DNA of 36,978 nt from Oscillospiraceae bacterium (GCA_015066365.1 SVON01000019.1:1-36978), one strand, 5' to 3'. Shown: positions 22,227 to 31,175, counted from the first letter of the stretch. Program-made: numbers and translations. The notes: a model not told the origin generated them from the sequence alone.

Positions 22227-22253
22227 GAACGGCGAGGGATTCCCTCGCCGTTC
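22227..22253 (-). other. intergenic hairpin between the P-loop and CofE-like genes
   Basis: Perfect 12-bp stem gaacggcgaggg/ccctcgccgttc with a 3-nt loop. There is no T-tract on the minus strand, so it is more likely an mRNA processing or stability element than a terminator. Confidence 0.6.
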
Positions 22254-22304
22254 AGAATCGTTTTTCCTTCTTAGTATAGTCGGCACCGCGCCTCTTATAC
22301 CGGA

Positions 22305-22709
22305 TTAGATCTCCTGAGCAATGTCAGCCAAACGGGCGGGGATATCCGCCTTATCGGCAGAGATGGACAGGGTGATGTTGGTGTCCAGCTTCGCCAGCTT
22401 CTCGACAAACTCAGCCAACTTCTCCAGATCGTCGCCGCCGATCTTCAGAGTGGAATCCACAAAGATGTCGGTGATGTCGTAGTTACCGGCGCACATACCG
22501 GCGATGAAACCATAGAAGCAACCAAAGCACTTAACGCCATAGTCTTCAGCGGCAACCAGACGAGCCTTATGGCTCAGATCGTAAGTCAAAGTGTTATCTT
22601 TTTCAATAAAGACCACGTTTCCCTTAGACTGCTCCACAGCGACGTTGCACAGGTCCATCAATTTCTTCGTCTTGCCGGAGCCTTTTTTACCGAGAATTAA
22701 AGTGATCAT
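22305..22709 (-). CDS. small P-loop ATPase of unknown function, conserved in Clostridia
   Basis: A 134-aa protein starting MITLILGKKGSGKTKKLMDL, with a Walker A motif (GKKGSGKT, residues 7-14). A likely Walker B is 'ITDIFVDS' (~80-86), followed by a Glu/Lys-rich helix. The body 'NTLTYDLSHKARLVAAEDYGV' is a pattern I recognise from unassigned proteins in Clostridia. No DNA-binding or membrane segment is seen. AGGAGG lies before ATG 22709. Function not known. Confidence 0.8.
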   Translation of the reverse strand: MITLILGKKGSGKTKKLMDLCNVAVEQSKGNVVFIEKDNTLTYDLSHKARLVAAEDYGVKCFGCFYGFIAGMCAGNYDITDIFVDSTLKIGGDDLEKLAEFVEKLAKLDTNITLSISADKADIPARLADIAQEI

Positions 22710-22776
22710 ACGATTGTCCTCCTAAATGTTAGATATTTGGAAACCGTTTTACAACGGGAAATCCCAATGGGATAGG

Positions 22777-24114
22777 TTAGCCCAGCCGCGCCTCCAGGGC
22801 GGCACGGGCCTCTTCGTAGCCGGGTTTCCCCAGCAGGGCGAACATATTCTTCTTATAGCTCTCCACACCGGGCTGATCGAAGGGGTTGACCCCCAGCATA
22901 TAGCCGGAGATGGCGCAAGCCTTTTCGAAGAAATAAATGAGATAGCCCAGCTCCGCCTCGTCCATCGCCGGCACGTCCAGCACCAGGTTGGGGGTGCCGC
23001 CGTCAGTATGGGCCAAAATGGTACCCTCAAAGGCTTTCTCATTGACAAAGGACAGCGGCTTACCGGCCAAGAAATTCAGACCGTCCACGTTCTCTGCGTC
23101 TTCCTTGATCAGGATGTCGCGCTGAGGTTTATTCAGCTTGACCACCGTCTCAAACAGAATGTTGGAGCCGTCCTGGATGAACTGACCCAGAGAATGCAGG
23201 TCGGTGGAGAAAATCACCGAGGCCGGGAACAGACCCTTACCGTCCTTGCCCTCGCTCTCGCCGTACAACTGCTTCCACCACTCGTTCATCATAGCGAACT
23301 GGGGCTCGTAGCTGACCATCAGCTCCACCGCACGACCCCGGCGATGCAGGGCGGTACGAGCAGCCGCATAGCGATAGCATTCATTCTTATTCAGATCCGG
23401 GTCGATGAAATCCGTCCGAGCCTTGGCGGCGCCCTGCATCAGGGCGTCGATGTCGCAACCGGCCACGGCGATGGGCAACAGACCCACAGCGGTGAGCACC
23501 GAGAAACGGCCACCCACGTCATCCGGCACCACAAAGGTCTCATATCCCTCACGGTCGGACAGCCCCTTCAGCGTACCCTTAGCCTTGTCGGTGGTCACAT
23601 AGGTGCGGCGCACCGCCTCGTCGTGACCGTAGCGGGTCTCCAACAGCTCCCGGAACACGCGAAAAGCGATAGCCGGCTCGGTGGTGGTACCGGACTTGGA
23701 GATGACGTTAATGGATACCCGACGCCCCTCGCAAATATCCAGCAGTTCGGACAACTGGGTACCGGAAATGCTGTTGCCAGCAAAATAAATGTCGGGGGTA
23801 TCTTTCTTCTTAGCGTTATAGTTATTGGATTTGAGGAATTCGATAGCGGCCCGGGCTCCCAGATAGGAGCCACCGATACCGATGACGATAAACACGTCGG
23901 TATCCTCTTTGATCTTGGCGGCGGCGGCCTTAATGCGGGCAAATTCTTCTTTATCGTAGTTCACCGGCAGATCCATCCAACCCAGGAAATCGTTACCCAA
24001 GCCGGTGCCGGCGTGGAGTATGTCGTGAGCCAAGGTCACCTGAGGCTGCAACGCCAGGATCTCCTCCTGCCCGATAAAACTCTTTGCATACTTGGTTTCC
24101 AGCTTAACCGCCAT
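22777..24114 (-). CDS. pgi: glucose-6-phosphate isomerase
   Basis: A 445-aa cytoplasmic enzyme interconverting glucose 6-phosphate and fructose 6-phosphate. Signatures: '[21 protein letters not shown]' (phosphate-binding SIS domain), '[23 protein letters not shown]', '[21 protein letters not shown]', and '[22 protein letters not shown]', which includes the catalytic-Lys region. The size fits the shorter bacterial Pgi type (~445-450 aa). ATG 24114 with AAAGGCGG 7 nt upstream is preferred over the TTG one codon earlier. It has its own promoter. Confidence 0.97.
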   Translation of the reverse strand: MAVKLETKYAKSFIGQEEILALQPQVTLAHDILHAGTGLGNDFLGWMDLPVNYDKEEFARIKAAAAKIKEDTDVFIVIGIGGSYLGARAAIEFLKSNNYNAKKKDTPDIYFAGNSISGTQLSELLDICEGRRVSINVISKSGTTTEPAIAFRVFRELLETRYGHDEAVRRTYVTTDKAKGTLKGLSDREGYETFVVPDDVGGRFSVLTAVGLLPIAVAGCDIDALMQGAAKARTDFIDPDLNKNECYRYAAARTALHRRGRAVELMVSYEPQFAMMNEWWKQLYGESEGKDGKGLFPASVIFSTDLHSLGQFIQDGSNILFETVVKLNKPQRDILIKEDAENVDGLNFLAGKPLSFVNEKAFEGTILAHTDGGTPNLVLDVPAMDEAELGYLIYFFEKACAISGYMLGVNPFDQPGVESYKKNMFALLGKPGYEEARAALEARLG

Positions 24115-24168
24115 CAAACATCCGCCTTTCTGCCGTGCCGGAGAAGCACGGCCTTGTTTATTACATTC

Positions 24169-24197
24169 ATTTTACACTATAAGTTCCAATTTTGCAA
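24169..24197 (-). promoter_or_regulatory. promoter of pgi
   Basis: On the minus strand -35 TTGCAA (24197-24192), 17-nt spacer and -10 TAAAAT (24174-24169). A small hairpin ccgtgc/gcacgg (about 24133-24150) lies in the 5' leader. Confidence 0.75.
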
Positions 24198-24233
24198 CCG
24201 AAAATTATGAAATTTTTTGTCTTTTTTTACAAA

Positions 24234-25463
24234 TTATCTCAGTAAAGCATCCAATAATAGACTGTAAGCCCAGCGAAAGGTGGCGGCAGGCACCTCGGCG
24301 GTGGCACAAATGGGGTATTCCGCCACAATTTCCTCCCCCAACGTCAACCGCCATACCCCCACCGTTTGCCCTTTCAGCACCGGGGCTTGCAGGTCTTTTG
24401 CCAGCTCCACCGTGGAGACCACCTGCTGAGCCGCGCCTTTGGGTAGCAGCAGGGGCTCCGGGGTTGCCGGGGCCACCGGCACCACCGCCTGCTGTCCCTT
24501 CAGCACCTTGACCGGGGAGAGCGTCAGTTCCTCCACCGGCGGGGTGTAGGCGGCATACCCGGCAAAGCCATAGTCCAGCAGAGCCCGCGCCCCGGCCCAC
24601 CGATCGTTGGTGGTGGCACAGCCCAGCACCACCGCCACAAAGGAGGTGCCCTCCCGGCGGGCTGTGGCGCTCAAGCAATGACCGGCGGCATTGGTGGTGC
24701 CGGTCTTGAGCCCGGTAGCCCCTTTATAGTGCCGCACCAGCTTGTTGGTGTTCACCAGTTGAGATTTGCCGTCCCGCAGCGTATCCATCCAGATGGTGGT
24801 GAACTGTTCAATCTCCGGGTGGGTCATCAGCTCCCGGCTCATCAGCGCCACGTCGTAGGCGCAGGAATAGCCGGTGTCGTCCAGCCCACTGCAATCCTTA
24901 AATTGGGTGTGTTCCATCCCCAGTTCAGCGGCCCGGGCATTCATCCGGGCCACAAAGCCGGGGATGCTCCCCTCCAGATGCTCCGCCAGAGCCCCGCAGG
25001 CATCGTTGGCGGATACCACCACCGCTGCTTTTACCAGTTCCTTCACGGTCATCACCTCGCCCGGCTCCAGCCAGATCTGAGAGCCGCCAATGGCCGCGGC
25101 AGTTTCCGAGCAGGTCACCGGGTCGGTCCAGGCAACCTTGCCGGACTCCAGATCCTCCATCGTCAACAGCAGGGTCATCACCTTGGTCACCGAGGCGATG
25201 GGCAACTGCGTATGCGCCTCTTTCTCATACAGCACCTGCCCGCTGCCCAGATCCATCAGCACCGCCCCTTTAGCCTTGACCTCCGGAGCCCCCTCGGTGG
25301 GCAGAGCCACCGTGGGCCACACCGCCGTATCCTCATCCAGCAGCTCCTGCAGAGCCTCTCCCCCGTTCTCGTCGTACAGCACCTGACCACCATCGGCGTA
25401 TACCGGCACCGACACCGCCACACACAACGCCAAAATACACGCTAACATGTTCCGTCTTCTCAC
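24234..25463 (-). CDS. D-alanyl-D-alanine carboxypeptidase (PBP5/DacF type)
   Basis: About 409 aa. It removes the terminal D-Ala from peptidoglycan stem peptides outside the membrane. A signal peptide (MRRRN plus 'MLACILALCVAVSVPVYA') precedes the peptidase S11 domain with the three active-site motifs: SxxK 'ASVTKVMTLLL', SxN 'VSANDACG' and KTG 'GLKTGTTNAAGH'. Residues ~315-409 match the PBP5-type C-terminal beta domain, but no clear amphipathic membrane anchor ends the protein. The start is likely GTG 25463 (AAAGGGTG upstream) or ATG 25448; the frame stays open to 25493. It is divergent from murC. Either a vegetative DacA or a sporulation DacF role is possible. Confidence 0.9.
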   Translation of the reverse strand: MRRRNMLACILALCVAVSVPVYADGGQVLYDENGGEALQELLDEDTAVWPTVALPTEGAPEVKAKGAVLMDLGSGQVLYEKEAHTQLPIASVTKVMTLLLTMEDLESGKVAWTDPVTCSETAAAIGGSQIWLEPGEVMTVKELVKAAVVVSANDACGALAEHLEGSIPGFVARMNARAAELGMEHTQFKDCSGLDDTGYSCAYDVALMSRELMTHPEIEQFTTIWMDTLRDGKSQLVNTNKLVRHYKGATGLKTGTTNAAGHCLSATARREGTSFVAVVLGCATTNDRWAGARALLDYGFAGYAAYTPPVEELTLSPVKVLKGQQAVVPVAPATPEPLLLPKGAAQQVVSTVELAKDLQAPVLKGQTVGVWRLTLGEEIVAEYPICATAEVPAATFRWAYSLLLDALLR

Positions 25464-25556
25464 GCTTGTCACCCTTTCTGTGAATAGTTCCACTCATATA
25501 TATGAAAATTTTTAGAAAATAAGCAGAAACCTCTTCCTTTTTTTGCCGATACGCAC

Positions 25557-25562
25557 TATAAT
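25557..25562 (+). promoter_or_regulatory. -10 element upstream of murC
   Basis: A perfect TATAAT 52 nt before the murC ATG. The -35 region is poor (T/C-rich). The 150-nt divergent region between the carboxypeptidase gene and murC holds no other gene. Confidence 0.5.
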
Positions 25563-25614
25563 AGAAAGGATGGGCGTTTTCGCCAACATAACGAAATCCG
25601 AAAGGATGAGCAGT

Positions 25615-26997
25615 ATGACTGAAAATCGCAACTGGCTGGACAACGTCCGGCGCATTCACTTTATCGGCATCGGCGGCTCCGGTATGAGCCCCCTGGCCGA
25701 GATCCTCCACGCCAAGGGATATCAGCTTTCCGGCTCGGACAACAACGAATCCGACAACCTGACCCGCATCCGGAGTCTGGGCATCCCGGTGGTGATGGGC
25801 CACCACCCGGAGAATGTGGCGGGAGCCGACCTGGTGGTGTATACCGCCGCCATCCCCGCCGACAACCCCGAGCTTATGGCCGCCGCTGACCGCGGTATCC
25901 CCACCCTGGAGCGGGCCATTCTGCTGGGTTGGATCTCCCGCCAGTTTGGGAATACCATCGCGGTGGCCGGCACCCACGGCAAGACCACCTCGTCCTCTAT
26001 GCTCAGCCAGGTGCTGTTAGAGGCCGGCACCGACCCCAGCATCTTCATCGGTGGTCGTCTGCCCGCCATCAACGCCAACGGCCACGCCGGCACCAACGAC
26101 ACCATGGTGTGCGAGGCCTGCGAGTTCAAAGACCACTACCTGGAAATGACCCCTGCCGTCAGCATCATTCTGAACGTGGATGCAGATCATCTGGACTATT
26201 TTGGCGACCTTGCCGGGGTCATCCGCTCCTTTGCCAATTTCGCCGCCCAGACCACCGGTCACGTCATCTACAACGCCGACGACCCCAACACGGTGGCGGC
26301 GGTCAAGGACGTCCCGGCGGAGAAATTGATCTCCTTTGGCACCACCGACGGGTGCGATTGGCAAGCCAAAAACGTCACCACCGTCCGGGGCAGCTACGGC
26401 AAGTACGATCTATACTGTAAAGGCGAGTTCCTGCACACCGTTGAACTGGGCGTCCCCGGGGCTCACAACGTGCTCAACTCCCTGGGCGTGGCCGCCGCAG
26501 CCAGTCTGTGCGGCATCGACGCCGCCACCATCGCTGCCGGCATCCTGGCCTTCCACGGTGCCGGCCGTCGGTTCGAGTTTTTGGGCACCTACGCCGGGGT
26601 GACGGTGGCGGACGACTACGCCCACCACCCCACCGAGATCGCCGCCACTCTGGACGCGGCTAAAAAGCTGGAGCACAACCGGGTGTGGGCCATCCACCAG
26701 CCCTTTACGTTCTCCCGCACCGCACGGCATCTGGACGACTTTGCGCAGGTGCTGGACACCGCCGACGTAGCGGTGATCAGCGACATTATGGGGAGCCGCG
26801 AGGTCAACGAATGGGGCGTACACACCAAACAGATGACCGACCGAATGAAGCACGGTGTCTATCTGCCCACCTTTACCGAGATTGCCGCCTACGTGGCCGA
26901 CCGGGTGCAACCCGGCGACCTGGTGATCACCATGGGTGGCGGCGACGTGTATAAGTGCGCCCGGATGATTATCGCTCTGCTGAAAGAAAAGGAATAA
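25615..26997 (+). CDS. murC: UDP-N-acetylmuramate--L-alanine ligase
   Basis: A 460-aa cytoplasmic ATP-dependent ligase adding L-Ala to UDP-MurNAc, the first amino acid of the peptidoglycan stem. N-terminal 'IHFIGIGGSGMSPLAEILH' binds UDP; the ATP loop 'VAGTHGKTTSSSML' is at ~117-130; 'NVDADHLDYFGD' and the C-terminal 'VTVADDYAHHPTEIAATL' complete the Mur ligase pattern. ATG 25615 is chosen because AAAGGA is 8 nt upstream; earlier in-frame ATGs at 25543 and 25606 lack a properly spaced site. A MATE transporter gene follows 4 nt after the stop. Confidence 0.97.
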   Translation: MTENRNWLDNVRRIHFIGIGGSGMSPLAEILHAKGYQLSGSDNNESDNLTRIRSLGIPVVMGHHPENVAGADLVVYTAAIPADNPELMAAADRGIPTLERAILLGWISRQFGNTIAVAGTHGKTTSSSMLSQVLLEAGTDPSIFIGGRLPAINANGHAGTNDTMVCEACEFKDHYLEMTPAVSIILNVDADHLDYFGDLAGVIRSFANFAAQTTGHVIYNADDPNTVAAVKDVPAEKLISFGTTDGCDWQAKNVTTVRGSYGKYDLYCKGEFLHTVELGVPGAHNVLNSLGVAAAASLCGIDAATIAAGILAFHGAGRRFEFLGTYAGVTVADDYAHHPTEIAATLDAAKKLEHNRVWAIHQPFTFSRTARHLDDFAQVLDTADVAVISDIMGSREVNEWGVHTKQMTDRMKHGVYLPTFTEIAAYVADRVQPGDLVITMGGGDVYKCARMIIALLKEKE

Positions 26998-27001
26998 TTC
27001 T

Positions 27002-28390
27002 ATGTCCCGACTTAAACAAAAACTGGTAGGAGACCGCGCCTTTTATAAATACGTGATGGCGTTGACCCTGCCGATTATGATTCAAAACGGCATCACCCAT
27101 CTGGTGAATATGCTGGACAACGTTATGATTGGGCGGGTGGGCCCCACCGAGATGAACGGTGTCACCATCGCCAACCAACTGATGTTCGTCTTTAACCTCT
27201 GCGTTTTCGGCGCGGTGGCAGGGGCCGGTATCTTCACCGCCCAATACGCCGGCAACCAAGATCACAAGGGCATCGCCTATACCATGCGGTTCAAGCTGTT
27301 GTTCTGCACCGGGCTGGCGGTGGTCGCCATCGGGGTGTTTCTGCTGTGGGGCGAGCCGCTGTGCAACCTGTACCTTCAGGGCGAGGGCAGCCCCGCCGAG
27401 GCCGCGGCCTCTCTGGCCAATGCCCGGGATTATCTGAAGATTATGCTGATCGGTATGATCCCCTTTACGCTGAGCCAATGCTACAGCGGTACTCTCCGGG
27501 AGACCGGTCAGACCACCCCACCTATGGTGGCGGGTGTGATCGCGGTGGCGGTCAATCTGGTGGGCAACTATTTCTTGATCTTCGACCACTTTGGTTATAG
27601 CGGTCTTGGGGTTAAGGGTGCCGCCATCGCCACCGTCCTCTCCCGATTCGTGGAGCTGGGCATTCTGGTGGTGTGGACCCACAGCCATCGGGACCGCAAC
27701 CCCTATGCCCCGCTGATCTACCGCAGTTTCCGCATTCCCTTGCGGCTCACCGGCCAGATTTTTCTGCGGGGGCTTCCGCTGATGGTCAACGAGGCCGCCT
27801 GGTCTCTGGGTATGGCAACCATCAACCAGCAGTACACCCTGCGTGGCCTGAACGTGGTGGGGGCCAACAACATCAACCAGACCTTCTGGAACGTTTTTTC
27901 CGTGGCCTTTATGGCGGTGGGCATCGCCGTGGGCATTATTCTGGGGCAACAACTGGGGGCCGGTGAAAAAGACCGGGCCCGGGAGGACAGCCGCAAGCTG
28001 ATCGCCTTCTCGGTGTTCATCAGTCTGGCCGGCGCTGTGCTGTATATCGTCTGCGCCCCCTTCATCCCCCATATTTATATCGCCACCAACGAGACGCGGC
28101 ATTTGGCCACCAACCTCATGATGGTCGCCGCCTGCGCTATGCCCATCGACGCCTTTGCCCACGCCACCTATTTCACCCTGCGCTCCGGCGGACAGGCGTT
28201 TGTCACGTTCCTGTTCGACAGTTGCTTTATGTGGGCGGTGAACGTGCCGCTGGCGTTTGTGCTGGTGCAATACACCTCCCTGCCCATCATCGCCGTCTAC
28301 GCGCTGTGCCAAGGCGTCAACCTGCTCAAATGTTTTCTGGGCGGTTGGCTGGTGCACAAGGGCATTTGGATCAAAACCATTGTGGCTTAA
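27002..28390 (+). CDS. MATE family multidrug/toxin efflux transporter
   Basis: A 462-aa membrane protein with about 12 hydrophobic helices in two similar halves. The N-terminal 'MALTLPIMIQNGITHLVNMLDNVMIGRVG' is the typical MATE start, and 'FTLSQCYSGTLRETGQTTPPMVAGV' and 'GLGVKGAAIATVLSR' are further family segments. Such proteins export cationic drugs or metabolites using Na+ or H+ gradients; the substrate cannot be read from sequence. The gene is 4 nt after murC and likely co-transcribed. A strong terminator follows. Confidence 0.92.
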   Translation: MSRLKQKLVGDRAFYKYVMALTLPIMIQNGITHLVNMLDNVMIGRVGPTEMNGVTIANQLMFVFNLCVFGAVAGAGIFTAQYAGNQDHKGIAYTMRFKLLFCTGLAVVAIGVFLLWGEPLCNLYLQGEGSPAEAAASLANARDYLKIMLIGMIPFTLSQCYSGTLRETGQTTPPMVAGVIAVAVNLVGNYFLIFDHFGYSGLGVKGAAIATVLSRFVELGILVVWTHSHRDRNPYAPLIYRSFRIPLRLTGQIFLRGLPLMVNEAAWSLGMATINQQYTLRGLNVVGANNINQTFWNVFSVAFMAVGIAVGIILGQQLGAGEKDRAREDSRKLIAFSVFISLAGAVLYIVCAPFIPHIYIATNETRHLATNLMMVAACAMPIDAFAHATYFTLRSGGQAFVTFLFDSCFMWAVNVPLAFVLVQYTSLPIIAVYALCQGVNLLKCFLGGWLVHKGIWIKTIVA

Positions 28391-28394
28391 CGTG

Positions 28395-28430
28395 AAAAGG
28401 TTCCCAACTCCGTTGGGAACCTTTTCCTTT
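28395..28430 (+). terminator. terminator of murC-MATE
   Basis: Perfect 14-bp stem aaaaggttcccaac (28395-28408) with gttgggaacctttt (28412-28425), loop tcc, followed by CCTTTTG. Confidence 0.92.
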
Positions 28431-28438
28431 TGCAAAAA

Positions 28439-28502
28439 TGTAAAACAGGCTTGACATTTTACGTTTCTGCGTGTATACTAAAAATGTAAAGCAACCTTTA
28501 CA
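28439..28502 (+). promoter_or_regulatory. promoter and putative operators of the XRE gene
   Basis: -35 TTGACA (28451-28456), 17-nt spacer, -10 TATACT (28474-28479). A perfect inverted repeat TGTAAAG-CAAC-CTTTACA (28485-28502) covers the expected start site. A second, looser pair TGTAAAA (28439-28445) and TTTTAC (28457-28462) flanks the -35 box. The placement suits repression by the encoded regulator. Gene RBS: AAGGAGG just downstream. Confidence 0.8.
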
Positions 28503-28516
28503 CAAGGAGGCCTGTT

Positions 28517-28711
28517 ATGAACAACCGTATTGAAGAGATCCGCAAGGCCAAAGGCATCCGGCAGGAGGACTTTGCCAAGGCGGTGGGGGTATCCCGCCAG
28601 ACCATCAGTTCTCTGGAGACGGGGCGGTATAACCCCTCCATCCAACTGGCGTATAAGATCGCCAAGTATTTTCATTTAACCATCGAAGACGTATTTCTGT
28701 TTGAAGAGTAA
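28517..28711 (+). CDS. small XRE-family transcriptional regulator
   Basis: A 64-aa protein that is almost only a helix-turn-helix domain: 'NRIEEIRKAKGIRQEDFAKAVGVSRQTISSLETGRYNPSIQLAYKIAKYFHLTIEDVF', with the recognition helix around 'SRQTISSLE'. It matches the compact YozG-like XRE group, which usually regulates its own operon with a downstream membrane protein. Strong AAGGAGG before the ATG. Two inverted repeats overlap its promoter, pointing to autoregulation. The membrane protein gene follows 12 nt later. Confidence 0.93.
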   Translation: MNNRIEEIRKAKGIRQEDFAKAVGVSRQTISSLETGRYNPSIQLAYKIAKYFHLTIEDVFLFEE

Positions 28712-28723
28712 GGGGGTACCGCT

Positions 28724-29137
28724 ATGAAAAAGAACACCGATTTCATCAAATACTGCACGCTGTTCACTCTGTACCTTTTGATTGGCCTAGTGCTGGTTGT
28801 ATGCAGTCTCTTTGAATTAGTGGACGAATTCTGGTCAGGAATGGGGGCAGCGCTCATCGCTGTTGGGGTATTGCGTTTCATCCGCCTTGCCCGCTATAAG
28901 GCTAACCCACAATACAAAGAAAAGTGCGATACCGCCGTCACCGACGAACGCAACCGCTTTCTCCGAATGAAAGCCTGGTCCTGGGCGGGGTATCTGTTCG
29001 TGTTCCTCGGCGCAATAGGCACCATTGTTTTCCGCGTGCTGGAGATGGAACGAGAGGTAACGCTGTGCAGCAGTGCCACGTGTTTGATCTTGGTGCTGTA
29101 CTGGGTATGCTACTGGGTTCTGAATAAAAAATATTGA
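28724..29137 (+). CDS. four-helix membrane protein paired with the XRE regulator
   Basis: A 137-aa protein with four hydrophobic segments (about 9-29, 37-53, 84-102 and 112-133) and a charged middle loop 'KANPQYKEKCDTAVTDERNRFLRMKAWSW'. Small proteins of this plan, some classed as DUF2178-like, often follow a compact XRE gene in Clostridia. The loop pattern 'ERN.....KA' is typical of them. No function is established. Codon use is a little AT-richer than neighbouring housekeeping genes. A bidirectional terminator follows. Confidence 0.8.
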   Translation: MKKNTDFIKYCTLFTLYLLIGLVLVVCSLFELVDEFWSGMGAALIAVGVLRFIRLARYKANPQYKEKCDTAVTDERNRFLRMKAWSWAGYLFVFLGAIGTIVFRVLEMEREVTLCSSATCLILVLYWVCYWVLNKKY

Positions 29138-29144
29138 TCAAGAG

Positions 29145-29182
29145 AAAAAAGACGGTGTGTCGCAGGACACACCGTCTTTTTT
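29145..29182. terminator. bidirectional terminator between the membrane protein gene and fruK
   Basis: Perfect 17-bp stem (29145-29161 with 29166-29182, core gacggtgtgtc/gacacaccgtc), loop gcag, with A- and T-tracts on opposite sides. It serves two convergent transcription units and slightly overlaps the fruK stop codon. Confidence 0.95.
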
Positions 29183-30098
29183 ACAGTTCTTTCATTTTAG
29201 GGAGCCATTGTAATGCCGACAAAATATCCGGTTTATCTGCCAACCCCTCCGCAAAAGCGGTGGCACTGCCGCAGGCCACGCCCAGGCGCAAAGCCTCCGC
29301 CATAGTGCCGGTGCGGGTGTATCCCGCCACAAAGCCGGCCACCAGACTATCACCGGCACCGACGGTGCCTACCACGGTGCCATCGGGAGCGGGCTGATAC
29401 AGCCGGGTGCCGTCGGCGGCACACAGCACGGCGCCGTCGCCCCCTAAACTAACGAGGACGTTCTGCGCCCCTTGCGCCATCAACTCCTGGGCGGCGGCAA
29501 TCACCGTCTCCATAGTGAGCAGTGCCCGCCCGGTCAGCGCTTCCAGCTCCTCCCGATTGGGTTTGATCAGCCAGGGCTTCTCCGCCAACGTACAAAGCAG
29601 CGCCTCGCCGGAGGTGTCCACCACCACCCGGCAACCCATGTCGGCAATCATCTGCCGATAGGCCTCCACCCCCATCCCCGGAGCCCGACTGCCGCACACA
29701 CACACGATATTCTCCGGTTGCAGGCTTAGCCCGTCCAACTGATGAAGCAGGCGCGCCATCGCCTCGGTCGGTACCGGAGCACCGGGGGCGTTGAGCTCGG
29801 TCTCGACGGCACCGTACAGCTTGACGTTGATGCGGGTCTGCCCCTCGTCCAGGTGGGTAAAGGCGGTGCAAAGCCCCATCTTTTGCAGGGCACTTTCCAG
29901 CATTCCGCCGTTACTGCCGGCCACAAAACCCAACGCGGTGTTGGGCTCGCCCAACGCGGTGAGAACGCGAGACACGTTTACGCCCTTTCCACCGGGGGTC
30001 ATCACGCACCCATCCACATAGTTGATGGCACCTTGATTCAGTTTCCCCAGCCGGACGGTGCAATCCAAGGCGGGGTTACAAGTTATCGTATAAATCAT
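29181..30098 (-). CDS. fruK: 1-phosphofructokinase (PfkB family)
   Basis: A 305-aa sugar-phosphate kinase. N-terminal 'MIYTITCNPALDCTVRL' and 'GGKGVNVSRVLTALG' are typical of 1-phosphofructokinase/tagatose-6-phosphate kinase, as are 'KPNREELEALTG' and the C-terminal anion-hole motif 'GTVGAGDSLVAGFVAGY' with catalytic Asp. The best guess is conversion of fructose 1-phosphate to fructose 1,6-bisphosphate; tagatose-6-phosphate kinase activity is possible. No fructose PTS gene or DeoR regulator is adjacent, unlike usual fru operons. It overlaps the mnmA stop by 4 nt and is the last gene of the pth-mfd-mnmA-fruK unit. Confidence 0.85.
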   Translation of the reverse strand: MIYTITCNPALDCTVRLGKLNQGAINYVDGCVMTPGGKGVNVSRVLTALGEPNTALGFVAGSNGGMLESALQKMGLCTAFTHLDEGQTRINVKLYGAVETELNAPGAPVPTEAMARLLHQLDGLSLQPENIVCVCGSRAPGMGVEAYRQMIADMGCRVVVDTSGEALLCTLAEKPWLIKPNREELEALTGRALLTMETVIAAAQELMAQGAQNVLVSLGGDGAVLCAADGTRLYQPAPDGTVVGTVGAGDSLVAGFVAGYTRTGTMAEALRLGVACGSATAFAEGLADKPDILSALQWLPKMKEL

Positions 30099-31159
30099 CC
30101 TTCTACCTCTCTGATGGTGCCGCCACCAATCACATCATCCCCATCATACAGCACCACCGCTTGTCCGGTGGTGACAGCCCGTTGGGGGGTGTCAAACACC
30201 ACACGGGCCTTGCCGTCCGGCAGGGCGGTAACGGTGGCGGGGGCTTCCTTGGCGGAATACCGGGTCTTGGCGGTAACCCGCACCGGCTGGGCGGGGGTCT
30301 CGCCGGACACCCAGTTGAAGCCGTCTGCCACAAGGGTGTCGGAGTACAGGTCACACTCCGGGGTCAGCAACACCGTATTGGTGTCCCTGCACTTGCGCCG
30401 CACGTACAGCGGAGCGGGCAGAGCCAAGCCTAACCCCTTGCGCTGACCGATGGTGTAGCCGATGAGCCCCTTGTGCTGACCCAGCACCCTGCCGTCGGCA
30501 TCCACAAAGGCGCCGGGGGGATACGCCCGACCGGTGCGCCGACGGATGAAATCCGCGTATTTGCCGTCCGGGATAAAGCAGATATCCTGACTGTCCTTTT
30601 TGTGGGCGGCGGCAAAACCGTAATCCGTTGCCCGCTGACGGACGGTGTCCTTATCCGGCATATCCCCCAGGGGAAACGCCGTGCGGGCCAACTGCTCTTG
30701 GGTAAGAAAATACAATACGTAGGTCTGGTCCTTGGCCAGGTTTTTGGCTTTTTTTAGGTGATATTTTCCGGTGCTCTCGTCATACGTCACCCGGGCATAA
30801 TGACCGGTGACCACCGTATCGCACCCTTGCTCTTTGGCATACTCGTGGAGGAGAGAGAATTTCAGATACCGGTTGCACCGGATGCAGGGGTTGGGGGTGT
30901 CGCCGGCTTCATAGGCGGTCACAAACTGCTCTATAACGTATTTTTCGAACTCGGCACGGCAATCCAACACTTCAAAGGGAAATCCCAGTTTTTCCGCCAC
31001 ACCGGCGGCATCCGCCGCCTCGGTGGCCGCCCCGCAGGAGGTGCCGTAATCGTGCAGCCGCATGGTGACCCCCCGGCAGGCGTACCCGGCCTCGGTCATA
31101 CACACCGCCGCCACCGACGAGTCCACGCCACCGCTCATAGCGATCAATGCTTTTTTCAT
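30095..31159 (-). CDS. mnmA: tRNA-specific 2-thiouridylase MnmA
   Basis: A 354-aa enzyme inserting sulfur at C2 of wobble U34 in tRNA-Lys, -Glu and -Gln. The PP-loop 'ALIAMSGGVDSSVAA' is at the N-terminus. 'NPCIRCNRYLKFSLLHEYA' contains the first catalytic Cys, 'TGHYARV' follows, and 'DSQDICFIPDG' holds the second active-site Cys. The C-terminal domain includes 'GLIGYTIGQRKGLGLA' and 'FDTPQRAVTTGQAVVLYDGD'. ATG 31159 has AGGAGG upstream; the frame continues eight codons earlier. It lies 16 nt after mfd. Confidence 0.96.
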   Translation of the reverse strand: MKKALIAMSGGVDSSVAAVCMTEAGYACRGVTMRLHDYGTSCGAATEAADAAGVAEKLGFPFEVLDCRAEFEKYVIEQFVTAYEAGDTPNPCIRCNRYLKFSLLHEYAKEQGCDTVVTGHYARVTYDESTGKYHLKKAKNLAKDQTYVLYFLTQEQLARTAFPLGDMPDKDTVRQRATDYGFAAAHKKDSQDICFIPDGKYADFIRRRTGRAYPPGAFVDADGRVLGQHKGLIGYTIGQRKGLGLALPAPLYVRRKCRDTNTVLLTPECDLYSDTLVADGFNWVSGETPAQPVRVTAKTRYSAKEAPATVTALPDGKARVVFDTPQRAVTTGQAVVLYDGDDVIGGGTIREVEG

Positions 31160-31175
31160 GTTCTCTCCTCCTTTC

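Noticed and set aside
24118-24233. A terminator for the carboxypeptidase gene
   Set aside because: The minus-strand sequence after the stop is T-rich but has no convincing stem; the hairpin near 24133-24150 lies in the pgi leader instead.
26969-28435. 488-codon minus-strand frame opposite the MATE gene
   Set aside because: Antisense shadow; the terminator and ribosome binding site positions fit the plus-strand gene only.
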